DNA of 64,000 nucleotides from Flavimaribacter sp039888615 (lineage in GTDB: Bacteria > Pseudomonadota > Alphaproteobacteria > Rhizobiales > Rhizobiaceae): assembly GCA_039888615.1 (NCBI GenBank), contig JBDQQS010000014.1; one strand, given 5' to 3'. The notes beneath the pieces are model-generated. The model did not search any database. It was given only the letters and a program-made list of their open reading frames with translations, and was not told where the DNA came from. Every line of letters starts with the position of its first letter. The first letter of the stretch is position 1. This document shows positions 55,382-64,000 of the stretch, one piece after another. The position numbers and the translations under genes were made by a program.

Positions 55382-56317
55382 TCAGGTGGCGAAGACCCTT
55401 CTCGGGCGGAATTCACCTTCGGCTATTTCACCGATCGCGACAAGTCGTCCGTGGCTGGTCGCATAGGCGGCGTCGGCTGGCAGCGGCGCGTCGCGCCCCC
55501 GCAACAGGATGGGATTGCCGCTGAGCAGTCGCTGGGCCTGGCCGTCGCTCACAGCCACTTGCGGCAGCATGCTGAGCGCTTCTCCAGTGTCGATGAGGTA
55601 ATCGTCAAGGGCGGTCAGGCGCTCCGCGTCGTCTTCGACTTTCTCCAGCGCGATCAGTTCTTCAAGCGGCACCAGATCCTCCTCATCGAATGGCGCCACA
55701 TAGGTGCGCCGCAGATCGGCGACGTGTCCGAAACACCCGAGATCGCGTCCGAAATCGCGGGCAAGCGATCGCACGTAGGTGCCTTTTCCGCACTCGACCT
55801 CGAACACCGCCGAATCGGGCGTGGGAACGGAGACAAGATCGAGACGGAATATCTCGACCTCGCGCGTAGGCATTTCCACAACCTCCCCCTCGCGCGCGAG
55901 ATCATAAGCGCGGTTTCCGTCAATCTTGATCGCGGAATATTGCGGCGGCGTCTGTTCGATGACTCCCTTGTAACGTGGAAGCAGCGCTTCGATTTCGCTC
56001 CGCTCGGGCCTGTCGTCACTGGACCGGACCACACCCCCCTCGCGATCATCCGTCTCGCGCTCTTCGCCCCAGGCGACGGTGAACCGGTAGATCTTGCTTC
56101 CGTCCATGACGTAGGGAACGGTTTTCGTGGCGTCGCCAAAGGCGATCGGCAACATGCCGGAAGCCAACGGATCAAGCGTGCCCGCATGGCCGGCCTTCTG
56201 GGCCTTGAAGAGCCACTTGACCTTTGAGACCGACTCCGTCGAACCGAAATCGACCGGCTTGTCCAAGATCAGCCAGCCCGATATCGCCCGGCCTTTTTTC
56301 TTTCCCCGGCGCCCCAT
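55382..56317 (-). CDS. truB: tRNA pseudouridine(55) synthase
   Basis: TruB makes pseudouridine 55 in the T-loop of tRNAs. The 311-aa protein has the GWLILDKPVDFGSTE-type start, the catalytic Asp in GHAGTLDPLASGMLPIAFGD and the later RSLARDFGRDLGC region. The start overlaps the rbfA stop by one base, so the two are translationally coupled. Confidence 0.95.
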   Translation of the reverse strand: MGRRGKKKGRAISGWLILDKPVDFGSTESVSKVKWLFKAQKAGHAGTLDPLASGMLPIAFGDATKTVPYVMDGSKIYRFTVAWGEERETDDREGGVVRSSDDRPERSEIEALLPRYKGVIEQTPPQYSAIKIDGNRAYDLAREGEVVEMPTREVEIFRLDLVSVPTPDSAVFEVECGKGTYVRSLARDFGRDLGCFGHVADLRRTYVAPFDEEDLVPLEELIALEKVEDDAERLTALDDYLIDTGEALSMLPQVAVSDGQAQRLLSGNPILLRGRDAPLPADAAYATSHGRLVAIGEIAEGEFRPRRVFAT

Positions 56318-56721
56318 CAGTCGTCGTCCTCTTTTCGGTCGAGATCGCGCGCGACTTCGGGCGAGCGGAGCAACTCATCGATCTTGCGGTAGTTCTCGAA
56401 GCTGGTGTCGTCGCGAAAGCGCAGTTCCGGCATGTATTTCATCTGCCTGAGCGCCGGCGTTATCTGCTTGCGAATGTACCTGGCGTTTCGGTTCAGCGCC
56501 TCGACGATGGCTGCGTGGTCGGACTGGCCGAGCGGGGTCACATAGGCGGTCGCGATCTTCAGATCCGGGGACATGCTCACCTCGGAAATGGAGATGACTT
56601 CGCGTTCGATCAGCGGATCGCGAATTTCTCCGCGCTGAAGCACGGAGGTGACGGCGGCCCTGACCTGTTCGCCAACGCGCAACTGGCGCTGCGACGGGCC
56701 AGCGGAAGTAAATCTGGACAT
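56317..56721 (-). CDS. rbfA: Ribosome-binding factor A
   Basis: RbfA helps mature the 30S subunit. The 134-aa KH-like protein has the N-terminal SQRQLRVGEQVRAAVTSVLQ and the IRKQITPALRQMKYMPELRF strand-helix. It lies downstream of infB in the nusA-infB operon. Confidence 0.95.
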   Translation of the reverse strand: MSRFTSAGPSQRQLRVGEQVRAAVTSVLQRGEIRDPLIEREVISISEVSMSPDLKIATAYVTPLGQSDHAAIVEALNRNARYIRKQITPALRQMKYMPELRFRDDTSFENYRKIDELLRSPEVARDLDRKEDDD

Positions 56722-56782
56722 GTAACGTACCTTTTCGACATTGGCTCCGGGTTCGGACCGGACGCGAATGGTTCAAATTCGG

Positions 56783-56806
56783 GCGACCCCGGACGTCCGG
56801 GGTCGC
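56783..56806. repeat. 24-bp perfect palindrome between infB and rbfA
   Basis: gcgaccccggac and its exact complement form a perfect 24-bp palindrome that can fold into a strong hairpin. In the plus direction it is followed by a short T run (gattttt), in the minus direction only by aattt. It may partly terminate or protect the infB mRNA within the operon. Confidence 0.6.
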
Positions 56807-56819
56807 GATTTTTCTCAGA

Positions 56820-59411
56820 TCAGAGCGTGCGCGTTATGTGCTCGACCCGGAAACATTCGATGACATCGTCCTGGCGAATATCCTCGTAGTTTTCGAAGGC
56901 CATCCCGCATTCCTGTCCGGCGACCACTTCGGCGACTTCGTCCTTGAAGCGCTTGAGCGTCTTCAGGCTGCCCTCGTGGATCACGACGTTGTCACGAATG
57001 AGGCGCACGCCCACGCCGCGCTCGACCTTGCCTTCCGTCACGCGGCAACCGGCAACCTTGCCGACCTTGGTGATGTTGAAGACTTCGAGAATCTCCGCGT
57101 TGCCCAGGAAGGTCTCGCGCCGTTCCGGCGACAACATGCCCGACATGGCGGACTTCACGTCGTCGACCAGATCGTAGATGATGTTGTAGTAGCGGATTTC
57201 GATACCGGCTGCGCTTGCGGCGTCGCGCGCCTGCGCATTGGCGCGGACATTGAAGCCGATCACCGCCGCACTGGACGCTTCCGCCAGCGAGATATCGGAC
57301 TCCGTGATGCCTCCGGCGCCTGAATGCACGATACGGGCCTGAACCTCGTCTGTTCCAAGCTTTTCGAGCGCTCCGGCGATCGCCTCGATCGAACCCTGCA
57401 CATCGCCCTTGATGACCAGCGGGATTTCCTTCACACCGGACGCCTGCAACTGCGACATCATCTGTTCCAGCGAACCGCGGGAACCGGCCTGGTGGGCAAC
57501 CGCCTTTTCACGGGCCTTGCGCTGGCGATATTCGGAGATTTCGCGGGCCCGCGCCTCGTTCTCGACGACCGCAATACGGTCGCCGGCCTGCGGCGTGCCC
57601 TGAAGTCCGAGGATCTCGACCGGCATGGCCGGACCGGCTTCCTTGACCTGGTTTCCGTGGTCGTCGACGAGAGCGCGCACACGGCCCCACTCGTCGCCGG
57701 CGACGACGATTTCACCGGTATGAAGCGTGCCCGCTTCTATCAGGATGGTCGCAACGGAACCACGGCCGCGATCAAGCTGCGCCTCGATGACCGTGCCTTC
57801 CGCCGTACGATCCGGATTGGCTTTCAGATCGAGCAGTTCCGCCTGCAGAAGGATGGCCTCCAGCAATTTGTCCAGATTGGTCTTCTTGGTCGCGGAGACC
57901 TCGACGTCGAGCACCTCGCCGCCCATGGACTCGACGAAAACCTCGTGCTGAAGCAGCTCGGTGCGAACCTTGTTGGCGTCCGCTTCCGGCTTGTCGATCT
58001 TGTTGATCGCAACGATCATCGGCACGCCGGCCGCCTTGGCGTGATTGATGGACTCGATCGTCTGCGGCATCACGCTGTCGTCGGCCGCCACCACGAGAAT
58101 GGCGATATCGGTCGCCTGCGCGCCGCGAGCGCGCATCGCAGTAAATGCGGCGTGGCCCGGCGTGTCTATGAAGGTGATTTTCTGACCATCCTGCTCGACC
58201 TGGTAAGCGCCGATATGCTGGGTGATGCCGCCAGCTTCGCCGGAAACAACATTGGCATGCCGGATGGCGTCGAGCAACGAGGTCTTGCCGTGGTCGACGT
58301 GACCCATGATGGTGACGATCGGCGGGCGCTGTTTCAGGGAAATCGCATCGTCCTCGATGTTGAAGATGCCAACCTCGATATCGGAGTCGGCGACGCGCTT
58401 TACGGAATGTCCAAACTCGCCTGCGATCAACTCGGCCAGGTCGGCGTCAATGACGTCGCCGGGTTTCATCATCTGCCCTTCCTTCATCAGGTATTTGATC
58501 ACATCGACCGAACGCTCCGCCATGCGCTGCGACAGTTCCTGGATGGTGATCGTTTCAGGCAAGGTGACTTCGCGGGAAATCTTCTCGCGCGCTTCCTGTG
58601 TATGAGCCCGCTTGAGTTTCTCCTGACGACGACGCATCGCCGAAAGCGAGCGCCCTCTCTGGTTGCCGTCCTCGCTCAGCGCGGCGTTGAGCGTCAGCTT
58701 GCCGCGGCGGCGTGAATCGTCGCCGCGCGGACGCGATGGTTTGGGCGTTTCAGGGCGCGCAGGCTTGCCGCGCTGGGCCGGCCTGTGTCCGCGACCTTCC
58801 TCTTCGTCATCGCCGCGTTGCTGGCGGGCGGTCTTGTCGGAGGCGCGCGCCGGCGTCGCCGCGGCCGCTTCCACAACCGCCGGTGAATCCGGTTGTGGCT
58901 CCGGTTCAGCCGGCGTCTCCGCAACCTCTTCCGTTTGTGGCTGCTTCGCTGCTTCCTCGGCCTGGAGGCGGGCTTCTTCTTCGGCGCGCTGCTTTTCAAG
59001 CGCTTCCTGCTCCCGCTGAAGCTTCGCCTGTTCCTCGGCGATCCGGCGCTCCTCGGCGTCGCGCACTTTTGCGTTTTCGAGGGCGCGCTTGCGCGCATCC
59101 ATCTCGCTGGCCGAAAGTTCGTTCAGCACGACCGATGGCTTGCGCGCGTCCGCGTCTTCCGTCTCGCGCTTCGGCGCAGCCGCCGGCTTGGGGGCGGGGG
59201 CTGGCTTGGGCGCCAACCCGGCCGGAGCCGGCGCCGGCTTCTCGTCTTCGGGACGCGAAATACGCCGCTTGCGTGTTTCGACCACGACAGCCTTGGTGCG
59301 GCCACGACCCATATCCTGGCGCACAGTTCCGTGCTCGACACCCGATCGCTTCAGGGTCAGGGTCTTCTTGCCGGCGACACTGAGAGTCTTGTCGTCCTTC
59401 GTTTCGCTCAT
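56820..59411 (-). CDS. infB: Translation initiation factor IF-2
   Basis: IF-2 places initiator tRNA on the 30S subunit. The 863-aa protein has a long charged/Pro-Ala-rich N-terminal region (about 50-240), an N2 helix domain, the G domain with GHVDHGKT (370-377), DTPGH and NKID, and C-terminal domains with GDVQGSIEAIAGAL. Its stop is upstream of rbfA and its start overlaps ylxR by 4 bp. Confidence 0.97.
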   Translation of the reverse strand: MSETKDDKTLSVAGKKTLTLKRSGVEHGTVRQDMGRGRTKAVVVETRKRRISRPEDEKPAPAPAGLAPKPAPAPKPAAAPKRETEDADARKPSVVLNELSASEMDARKRALENAKVRDAEERRIAEEQAKLQREQEALEKQRAEEEARLQAEEAAKQPQTEEVAETPAEPEPQPDSPAVVEAAAATPARASDKTARQQRGDDEEEGRGHRPAQRGKPARPETPKPSRPRGDDSRRRGKLTLNAALSEDGNQRGRSLSAMRRRQEKLKRAHTQEAREKISREVTLPETITIQELSQRMAERSVDVIKYLMKEGQMMKPGDVIDADLAELIAGEFGHSVKRVADSDIEVGIFNIEDDAISLKQRPPIVTIMGHVDHGKTSLLDAIRHANVVSGEAGGITQHIGAYQVEQDGQKITFIDTPGHAAFTAMRARGAQATDIAILVVAADDSVMPQTIESINHAKAAGVPMIVAINKIDKPEADANKVRTELLQHEVFVESMGGEVLDVEVSATKKTNLDKLLEAILLQAELLDLKANPDRTAEGTVIEAQLDRGRGSVATILIEAGTLHTGEIVVAGDEWGRVRALVDDHGNQVKEAGPAMPVEILGLQGTPQAGDRIAVVENEARAREISEYRQRKAREKAVAHQAGSRGSLEQMMSQLQASGVKEIPLVIKGDVQGSIEAIAGALEKLGTDEVQARIVHSGAGGITESDISLAEASSAAVIGFNVRANAQARDAASAAGIEIRYYNIIYDLVDDVKSAMSGMLSPERRETFLGNAEILEVFNITKVGKVAGCRVTEGKVERGVGVRLIRDNVVIHEGSLKTLKRFKDEVAEVVAGQECGMAFENYEDIRQDDVIECFRVEHITRTL

Positions 59412-60043
59412 TCCGTATCCGTTTCCTTTGCGGGATCACCCGCCATTCGACCGCCTTTCGCAGGATTGCGATAGTGGTCCAATATCTTTGCGCGCTTCAC
59501 TACACCTTCACCGGCCTGCCCTGCAAGCACCGCAAGGTGAATTAGGTTGCGGTCGCCCGAAATCGGGGTCATTTCTTCCGCAGGCAGCAGCCGGAAGGAT
59601 AAAATTTCATCGCTTCCCGCAGCGACCGCTGCAAACCGCGCCTGATCAAGCTTGCGCACCCCGTCCGCCGCCGCGTCCACGGCGTGGAAAACAGCGACCG
59701 CCTTGCCTGAACGGATCGCCGCGTCGACCTTCGCGCCGCCCATCACAATCTGACCGGCCTTGCGGGCCATGTTGATCATGCCGACAAGCGCCACAACCAT
59801 CTGCGCCTCGATCGAATCGGCAAGATCAGCCGGCGCCTTCACATCAGCCTTGAGAGCACGGGCGAAAGCCTTTTTTGCGATCGCCTTTTCAATGCACTCG
59901 CGGCTGGCCGTAACCCAGCAACCGCGACCCGGCAGCCGACCCTTGAGATCGGCGACCACCGTTCCGTCGGGCGCAGCGACGAAACGGATCATTTGATCCG
60001 CAGTCAGGCATTGCCGCGTGACGATGCAGGTCCGGTCGTTCAT
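59408..60043 (-). CDS. ylxR: YlxR/L7Ae-domain RNA-binding protein
   Basis: This 211-aa protein has an N-terminal YlxR (DUF448) domain, RTCIVTRQCL then GRLPGRGCWVTASREC. It is fused to a C-terminal L7Ae/L30e-like segment (MINMARKAGQIVMGGAKVDA), the usual two-part form in alphaproteobacteria. It lies between nusA and infB. The precise role is uncertain but probably RNA- or RNase P-related. Confidence 0.9.
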   Translation of the reverse strand: MNDRTCIVTRQCLTADQMIRFVAAPDGTVVADLKGRLPGRGCWVTASRECIEKAIAKKAFARALKADVKAPADLADSIEAQMVVALVGMINMARKAGQIVMGGAKVDAAIRSGKAVAVFHAVDAAADGVRKLDQARFAAVAAGSDEILSFRLLPAEEMTPISGDRNLIHLAVLAGQAGEGVVKRAKILDHYRNPAKGGRMAGDPAKETDTE

Positions 60044-60072
60044 GCCACAACCTCCGGCCGAGCCGGCAGGGT

Positions 60073-61704
60073 TCAGGCGGACGCTCCCGCTTCCTGCCCC
60101 TCGGCGACGGCCTCGCCTTCGCCTTCCACTTCTTCCGCTTCAGGCTCGGCGAGATCTTCTTCCGTGATCCAGCCAACAGCCAGACGGGCTGCAACGATCA
60201 TCTGCTCCGCGTCGGCGCGAGAAACATCCATATTGGAGAACGTTCCGTCGAACTTCTTCGTCTCGCCGTCCTTGCGTTCGACCCAGCCGACCAGATCGTC
60301 CGCGGCGCACCCAGCAAAGTCGTCCATCGTCTTCATGCCTTCCTCGCCGAGCGCCACGAGCATCGCCGTGGTCATGCCGGGAATGGTTCTCACATCGTCC
60401 TCGACGCCCAGTTCGACGCGCTTTTCCTCAAGCTCGGCTTCGAGAGCGTCCAGATATTCACGGGCGCGGCTCTGGATTTCTTCAGCCGTTTCCTCATCGA
60501 AACCTTCGATGGAGGCGATTTCGTCCTGATCGACATAGGCGACTTCCTCAACCTGGGAGAAGCCTTCCGACGCCAGAACCTGGCCGACCATCTCGTCGAC
60601 GTTGAGGGCGTTCATGAATAGTTCGGTGCGGTCGTTGAATTCTTTCTGACGACGTTCCGATTCTTCCTGCTCGGTCAGGATGTCAATATCCCAGCCGGTC
60701 AGTTGTGAAGCGAGGCGCACATTCTGACCACGACGTCCGATCGCGAGCGACAGTTGGTCATCAGGCACGACGACCTCGATGCGTTCCGCATCCTCGTCGA
60801 GAACCACCTTTGCGACTTCCGCCGGTTGCAACGCGTTAACGATGAACGACGCCGGATCGTAGGACCACGGAATGATGTCGATCTTCTCGCCCTGCAATTC
60901 GCCGACGACCGCCTGGACGCGGCTGCCGCGCATGCCGACGCAGGCGCCGACCGGATCGATCGAACTGTCGTTGGAGATCACCGCGATCTTTGCGCGGGAG
61001 CCCGGATCGCGGGCGACCGACTTGATCTCGATGATGCCGTCATAGATTTCCGGCACTTCCATGGTGAACAGCTTGACCATGAATTGCGGATGCGTCCGCG
61101 ACAGGAAAATCTGCGGTCCGCGCTGTTCGCGGCGCACGTCGTAGACAAAGGCGCGAACGCGGTCACCATAGCGGAAGCTTTCACGCGGGATCAGTTCGTC
61201 CCTGCGGATGATGGCTTCGCCGCGGCCGAGATCGACGATGACATTGCCGTATTCGACGCGCTTGACCGTGCCATTGATGATTTCGCCAACGCGATCCTTG
61301 AATTCCTCGTACTGCCGGTCGCGTTCGGCTTCGCGCACCTTCTGGACGATGACCTGCTTGGCCGACTGTGCGGCGATGCGTCCGAAATCCATCGGCGGAA
61401 GCGGCTCGGCGATAAAATCTCCGAACTGGGCGTCCGGATTGCGGTCTCGGGCCAGTTCGATGGCGATCTGCGTGGAATAATCGTCAACCTGTTCGACGAC
61501 CTCGAGCAGGCGCTGCAGCTTGATCTCACCGGTTTTCGGATTGATGTCGGCGCGGATGTTCGATTCCGAGCCGTAGCGCGAACGCGCCGCCTTCTGTATG
61601 GCGTCGGCCATGGCGGTGATGACGATCTCGCGATCGATGGCCTTTTCGCGCGCCACCGCATCGGCGATTTGAAGAAGCTCCAGCCTGTTAGCACTGACTG
61701 CCAT
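60073..61704 (-). CDS. nusA: Transcription termination/antitermination protein NusA
   Basis: NusA binds RNA polymerase and nascent RNA. The 543-aa protein has the N-terminal polymerase-binding domain, an S1 domain (GEIINGTVKRVEYGNVIVDL), KH1 (ISNDSSIDPVGACVGMRGSR) and KH2 (LSLAIGRRGQNVRLASQLTG), and C-terminal acidic repeats around residues 360-510. The end is Glu/Ala-rich and disordered. It follows rimP by 52 bp. Confidence 0.97.
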   Translation of the reverse strand: MAVSANRLELLQIADAVAREKAIDREIVITAMADAIQKAARSRYGSESNIRADINPKTGEIKLQRLLEVVEQVDDYSTQIAIELARDRNPDAQFGDFIAEPLPPMDFGRIAAQSAKQVIVQKVREAERDRQYEEFKDRVGEIINGTVKRVEYGNVIVDLGRGEAIIRRDELIPRESFRYGDRVRAFVYDVRREQRGPQIFLSRTHPQFMVKLFTMEVPEIYDGIIEIKSVARDPGSRAKIAVISNDSSIDPVGACVGMRGSRVQAVVGELQGEKIDIIPWSYDPASFIVNALQPAEVAKVVLDEDAERIEVVVPDDQLSLAIGRRGQNVRLASQLTGWDIDILTEQEESERRQKEFNDRTELFMNALNVDEMVGQVLASEGFSQVEEVAYVDQDEIASIEGFDEETAEEIQSRAREYLDALEAELEEKRVELGVEDDVRTIPGMTTAMLVALGEEGMKTMDDFAGCAADDLVGWVERKDGETKKFDGTFSNMDVSRADAEQMIVAARLAVGWITEEDLAEPEAEEVEGEGEAVAEGQEAGASA

Positions 61705-61756
61705 TTTTGATCTCCGTTACTGTCTCCGATGCGGCTTCGCCGCAATCAGACCGAAT

Positions 61757-62368
61757 TCAATGGGTATCCCCGGTTTCTTGCCGTTTCGCTCGCGCAGCCT
61801 TCGCCGCCTTGTCCGCAGCCAGCGCATCCCGGATCAGATCATCAGTCAGGATCAGCCTGGCTTCGGTCAACGCCTCGAACGGGATACGCACGGTCAGGGC
61901 TTCGCCATAACCGGGCTGATCACGCTCCAGCGTGAATGCGTCGTCTTCGGCGGCGGCGATACGGCCCTTGAAACGTCTGCGATCCTCAATGGGAACCGAC
62001 GTCTCGCATTTCATCAGATGGCCCTGCCAGCGGGTGAAATCGGACTGCCTGACCATCGGTCGGTCGATGCCCGGGGACGACACTTCCAGATGATAGGCGC
62101 GATCGATCGGATCCTCAACATCCAGCACCGGCGACAGGGCGCGCGACACCGCCTCGCAATCCTCTACGGTCATTGTTCCGTCGTTGCGCTCGGCCATGAT
62201 CTGAAGCGTCAGGCCATTCTGACCGGACAACCGCACACGCACGAGACGGAAATCGATCGACTGCAGCACCGGCTCGACAATTGCGGCAATACGCGCCTCA
62301 ACGCCGGTCTCGGTCACCAGACGCGGTTCTTCCGACGCGATTTCCAGTGGCTTGGTCTGTTCGTTCAA
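61757..62368 (-). CDS. rimP: Ribosome maturation factor RimP
   Basis: RimP acts in 30S assembly. The 203-aa protein has the first alpha/beta domain with LTLQIMAERNDGTMTVEDCE, the EVSSPGIDRPM loop and the C-terminal SH3-like domain around GRIAAAEDDAFTLE. It is first of the rimP-nusA-ylxR-infB-rbfA-truB operon. Confidence 0.95.
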   Translation of the reverse strand: MNEQTKPLEIASEEPRLVTETGVEARIAAIVEPVLQSIDFRLVRVRLSGQNGLTLQIMAERNDGTMTVEDCEAVSRALSPVLDVEDPIDRAYHLEVSSPGIDRPMVRQSDFTRWQGHLMKCETSVPIEDRRRFKGRIAAAEDDAFTLERDQPGYGEALTVRIPFEALTEARLILTDDLIRDALAADKAAKAARAKRQETGDTH

Positions 62369-62389
62369 ACGGCTCTCTCCGACAGATCC

Positions 62390-62428
62390 CTACAAACAAA
62401 AAGAGCGGGTCCGGGGGGGCCCACTCTT
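62390..62428 (-). terminator. Terminator after trmB
   Basis: An imperfect 12-bp stem (62401-62412 with 62417-62428, one mismatch and one wobble) has a G-rich loop. In the minus direction it is followed by a T-rich run (62402-62390). It separates the metK-trmB transcript from the rimP-nusA operon. Confidence 0.65.
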
Positions 62429-62503
62429 GCTCATCATGATCAAGATTTGTCTTCCATATAACGGCGGGAGCGCACAATTGCAAGGGTGTTTCGCCCTCGA
62501 CCC

Positions 62504-63196
62504 TCACACGCGGAGGAAGGTGAGATAAGCCGGCGTCCGACCTTCCCTGACGGCCTTTGCCTCGTAGCGCGTGCCCGGCCAGCCCGGATAGGGCCGACGC
62601 CAGTCCTGCGCGATTTCGGCCTGCCATGCAAAAGCCGGATGATGGCGGCAATGCAATAGCGTCCAGTTGACATAGGTGTCGATGTCGGAGGCGAAACAGA
62701 ACACGCCGCCGGGCTTGAGAACGCGCGCAAGCCGGTCGAGGCTTTCCTCGTTCACGAACCTTCGCTTCCAGTGTCGTTTCTTGGGCCATGGATCGGGATA
62801 GAGAAGGTCAACGTGATCGATCGATTTTTCAGGCAACCAGTCGAGGAGCAACGCTGCCTCTTCGTCGAACAGACGGACGTTGCGAAGCGGCTCTTCGGCC
62901 AGCGCCGCTGCGCATTTCGCCATGCCGTTCACGAAGGGCTCCACGCCGATGAAACCGGTTTCCGGCTGCTCCGCCGCCCGGCGGAGGAAGTGCTCGCCGC
63001 CTCCGAAGCCGATTTCCAGGCGCAAGCGATCGACATCGGCGGCGAAAAGGCCAGCCGCGTCCGCTGGGGTTGGGTCGGAAATATCAATCCGGTAGAGCGG
63101 CAGTACGTCGTCTACCGCCTGCCGCTGCTTCGGACGCAGGGTCTTGCCCTTGCGACGCCCGAAGAAGGATTTCTGGTTGTCACGCCCGTTGGCCAT
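62504..63196 (-). CDS. trmB: tRNA (guanine-N7)-methyltransferase
   Basis: TrmB forms m7G46 in tRNA. The 230-aa SAM-dependent enzyme has the cofactor motif RLEIGFGGGEHFL, the GVEPFVNGMAKCAAAL region and the catalytic/RNA site LYPDPWPKKRHWKRRFV. It follows metK by 24 bp, a common pairing in rhizobia that puts SAM synthesis next to a SAM user. Confidence 0.94.
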   Translation of the reverse strand: MANGRDNQKSFFGRRKGKTLRPKQRQAVDDVLPLYRIDISDPTPADAAGLFAADVDRLRLEIGFGGGEHFLRRAAEQPETGFIGVEPFVNGMAKCAAALAEEPLRNVRLFDEEAALLLDWLPEKSIDHVDLLYPDPWPKKRHWKRRFVNEESLDRLARVLKPGGVFCFASDIDTYVNWTLLHCRHHPAFAWQAEIAQDWRRPYPGWPGTRYEAKAVREGRTPAYLTFLRV

Positions 63197-63220
63197 CAGA
63201 ACTGATCAGAGCGACGTCCA

Positions 63221-64000
63221 TTAGTCGCGGACGGCTTCCTTGAGCGCTTTGACAAGATCGGTCTTTTCCCACGAGAAAGAGCCGTCGCGACCGCCTTTGC
63301 GGCCGAAATGTCCATAAGCCGCGGTCTTTGCGTAGATCGGCCGGTTCAGGTCGAGATGCTTGCGGATGCCGGTCGGCGACAGATCCATCACCGCGCGGAT
63401 CGCCTGCTCCACCTTCTCGTCGCTAACCTTTCCGGTGCCGTGAAGGTCTACATAGACGGAAAGCGGCTGCGAGACGCCGATCGCATAGGAAAGCTGGATC
63501 GTGCACCGCTCGGCAAGTTTCGCGGCGACGACGTTCTTGGCCAGATAGCGCGCGGCATAGGCGGCCGAACGGTCGACCTTGGTCGTGTCCTTGCCGGAAA
63601 ATGCGCCGCCGCCATGCGGCGCGGCGCCTCCATAGGTGTCCACGATGATCTTGCGGCCGGTCAGGCCGGCGTCGCCGTCCGGGCCGCCAATCACGAATTT
63701 TCCGGTCGGATTGATGTACCAGTTGCAGTCGGCGGCGATCGGAAGTCCTTCCAGGGCTTCCCGGATGTAGGGTTCGACGACCGCCCGAACCTTTTTCGAA
63801 TCCCAGTCCGGCGCGAGGTGCTGGGTCGACAGGACGATCTGCGTGACCTCGGCGGGTTTGCCGTCTTCGTAGCGGACCGTCACCTGGCTCTTGGCGTCCG
63901 GGCCGAGCTGACCCGCATCGCCCTCGCCGCTCTTGCGGGCATCGGCCAGGAGCCGCAGGATTTTGTGGGCGTAATAGATCGGCGCCGGCATCAGGTCCGG
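63221..64000 (-). CDS. metK: S-adenosylmethionine synthase (5' end beyond window)
   Basis: MetK makes SAM from methionine and ATP. About 260 C-terminal residues are inside the window, with the active-site stretches PTGKFVIGGPDGDAGLTGRK, GAFSGKDTTKVDRSAAYAAR and IQLSYAIGVSQPLSVYVD. The N-terminal third lies past 64000, so the start cannot be given. Confidence 0.95.
   Translation of the reverse strand, partial: PDLMPAPIYYAHKILRLLADARKSGEGDAGQLGPDAKSQVTVRYEDGKPAEVTQIVLSTQHLAPDWDSKKVRAVVEPYIREALEGLPIAADCNWYINPTGKFVIGGPDGDAGLTGRKIIVDTYGGAAPHGGGAFSGKDTTKVDRSAAYAARYLAKNVVAAKLAERCTIQLSYAIGVSQPLSVYVDLHGTGKVSDEKVEQAIRAVMDLSPTGIRKHLDLNRPIYAKTAAYGHFGRKGGRDGSFSWEKTDLVKALKEAVRD

Noticed and set aside
57324..58715. 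463-residue plus-strand frame within infB
   Set aside because: It is antisense to the IF-2 G domain and rich in His/Asp/Arg, as expected for a shadow.

Overview
The window is a piece of an alphaproteobacterial chromosome, most likely from the Hyphomicrobiales (Rhizobium/Hoeflea/Martelella-like). The evidence is the conserved blocks rpmH-rnpA-yidC-yihA, 5'-nucleotidase/LOG/dapD/dapE/truA/fmt/def, irr-fabA-fabB-fabI and metK-trmB / rimP-nusA-ylxR-infB-rbfA-truB / rpsO-pnp. A phosphatidylcholine synthase and an Irr-type Fur regulator with a His-triplet also point to this order. No rRNA operon, CRISPR array or insertion sequence was seen.

Region 1 (about 1-10.7 kb) is the most unusual part. An approximately 10.2-kb island lies between a 45-bp perfect direct repeat (400-444 and 10615-10659), and the right copy is the 3' part of a tRNA-Arg(ACG) gene. 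It carries a tyrosine integrase next to the tRNA, a small regulatory module with two tandem palindromic operators, and a tightly overlapping operon of phage head genes only: a connector-like protein, TerL, an HNH nuclease, an HK97-type major capsid protein, a prohead protease, an adaptor and a portal, followed by two Cys-rich zinc-ribbon proteins. I see no tail, lysis or recognisable replication genes. This is the layout expected of a capsid-forming phage satellite that makes its own small heads and borrows tails. The chromosome to its left holds degenerate tRNA-like and integrase-end-like fragments that suggest earlier integrations.

Region 2 (10.8-35.1 kb) is mainly housekeeping: an orphan histidine kinase, a flavoprotein disulfide oxidoreductase with a TVP38 membrane protein, rpmH-rnpA-yidC-yihA, phosphatidylcholine synthase, msrB, argB, an EamA transporter, a pyrimidine 5'-nucleotidase, a LOG protein, dapD, dapE, arsC, truA-fmt-def, rmuC, irr and fabA-fabB-fabI. 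Two decayed pieces are visible: an ORF fragment near 19.2 kb and the C-terminal half of an oligopeptide-type ABC ATPase near 23.2 kb. A three-copy 44-bp-type repeat lies after argB.

Region 3 (35.1-43.5 kb) is a catabolic cluster between fabI and pnp. It has a VOC/extradiol dioxygenase, a quinone-oxidoreductase-like enzyme, a FAD aromatic monooxygenase, a SsuABC/TauABC-type importer and a fumarylacetoacetase-family hydrolase, with a divergent IclR regulator. A strong promoter and paired GTTCG-type palindromes lie in the divergent intergenic region. The likely job is uptake, hydroxylation, ring cleavage and hydrolysis of an aromatic compound that cannot be named from sequence.

Region 4 (43.5-64 kb) is the translation/RNA block, with pnp and rpsO separated from truB-rbfA-infB-ylxR-nusA-rimP by about 9 kb of accessory genes. 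That stretch holds a transporter, a thioesterase and a sorbitol/mannitol (smo/mtlK) operon with its SorC-family regulator. The smo operon has lost most of its short-chain dehydrogenase (smoS) gene. The window ends inside metK.
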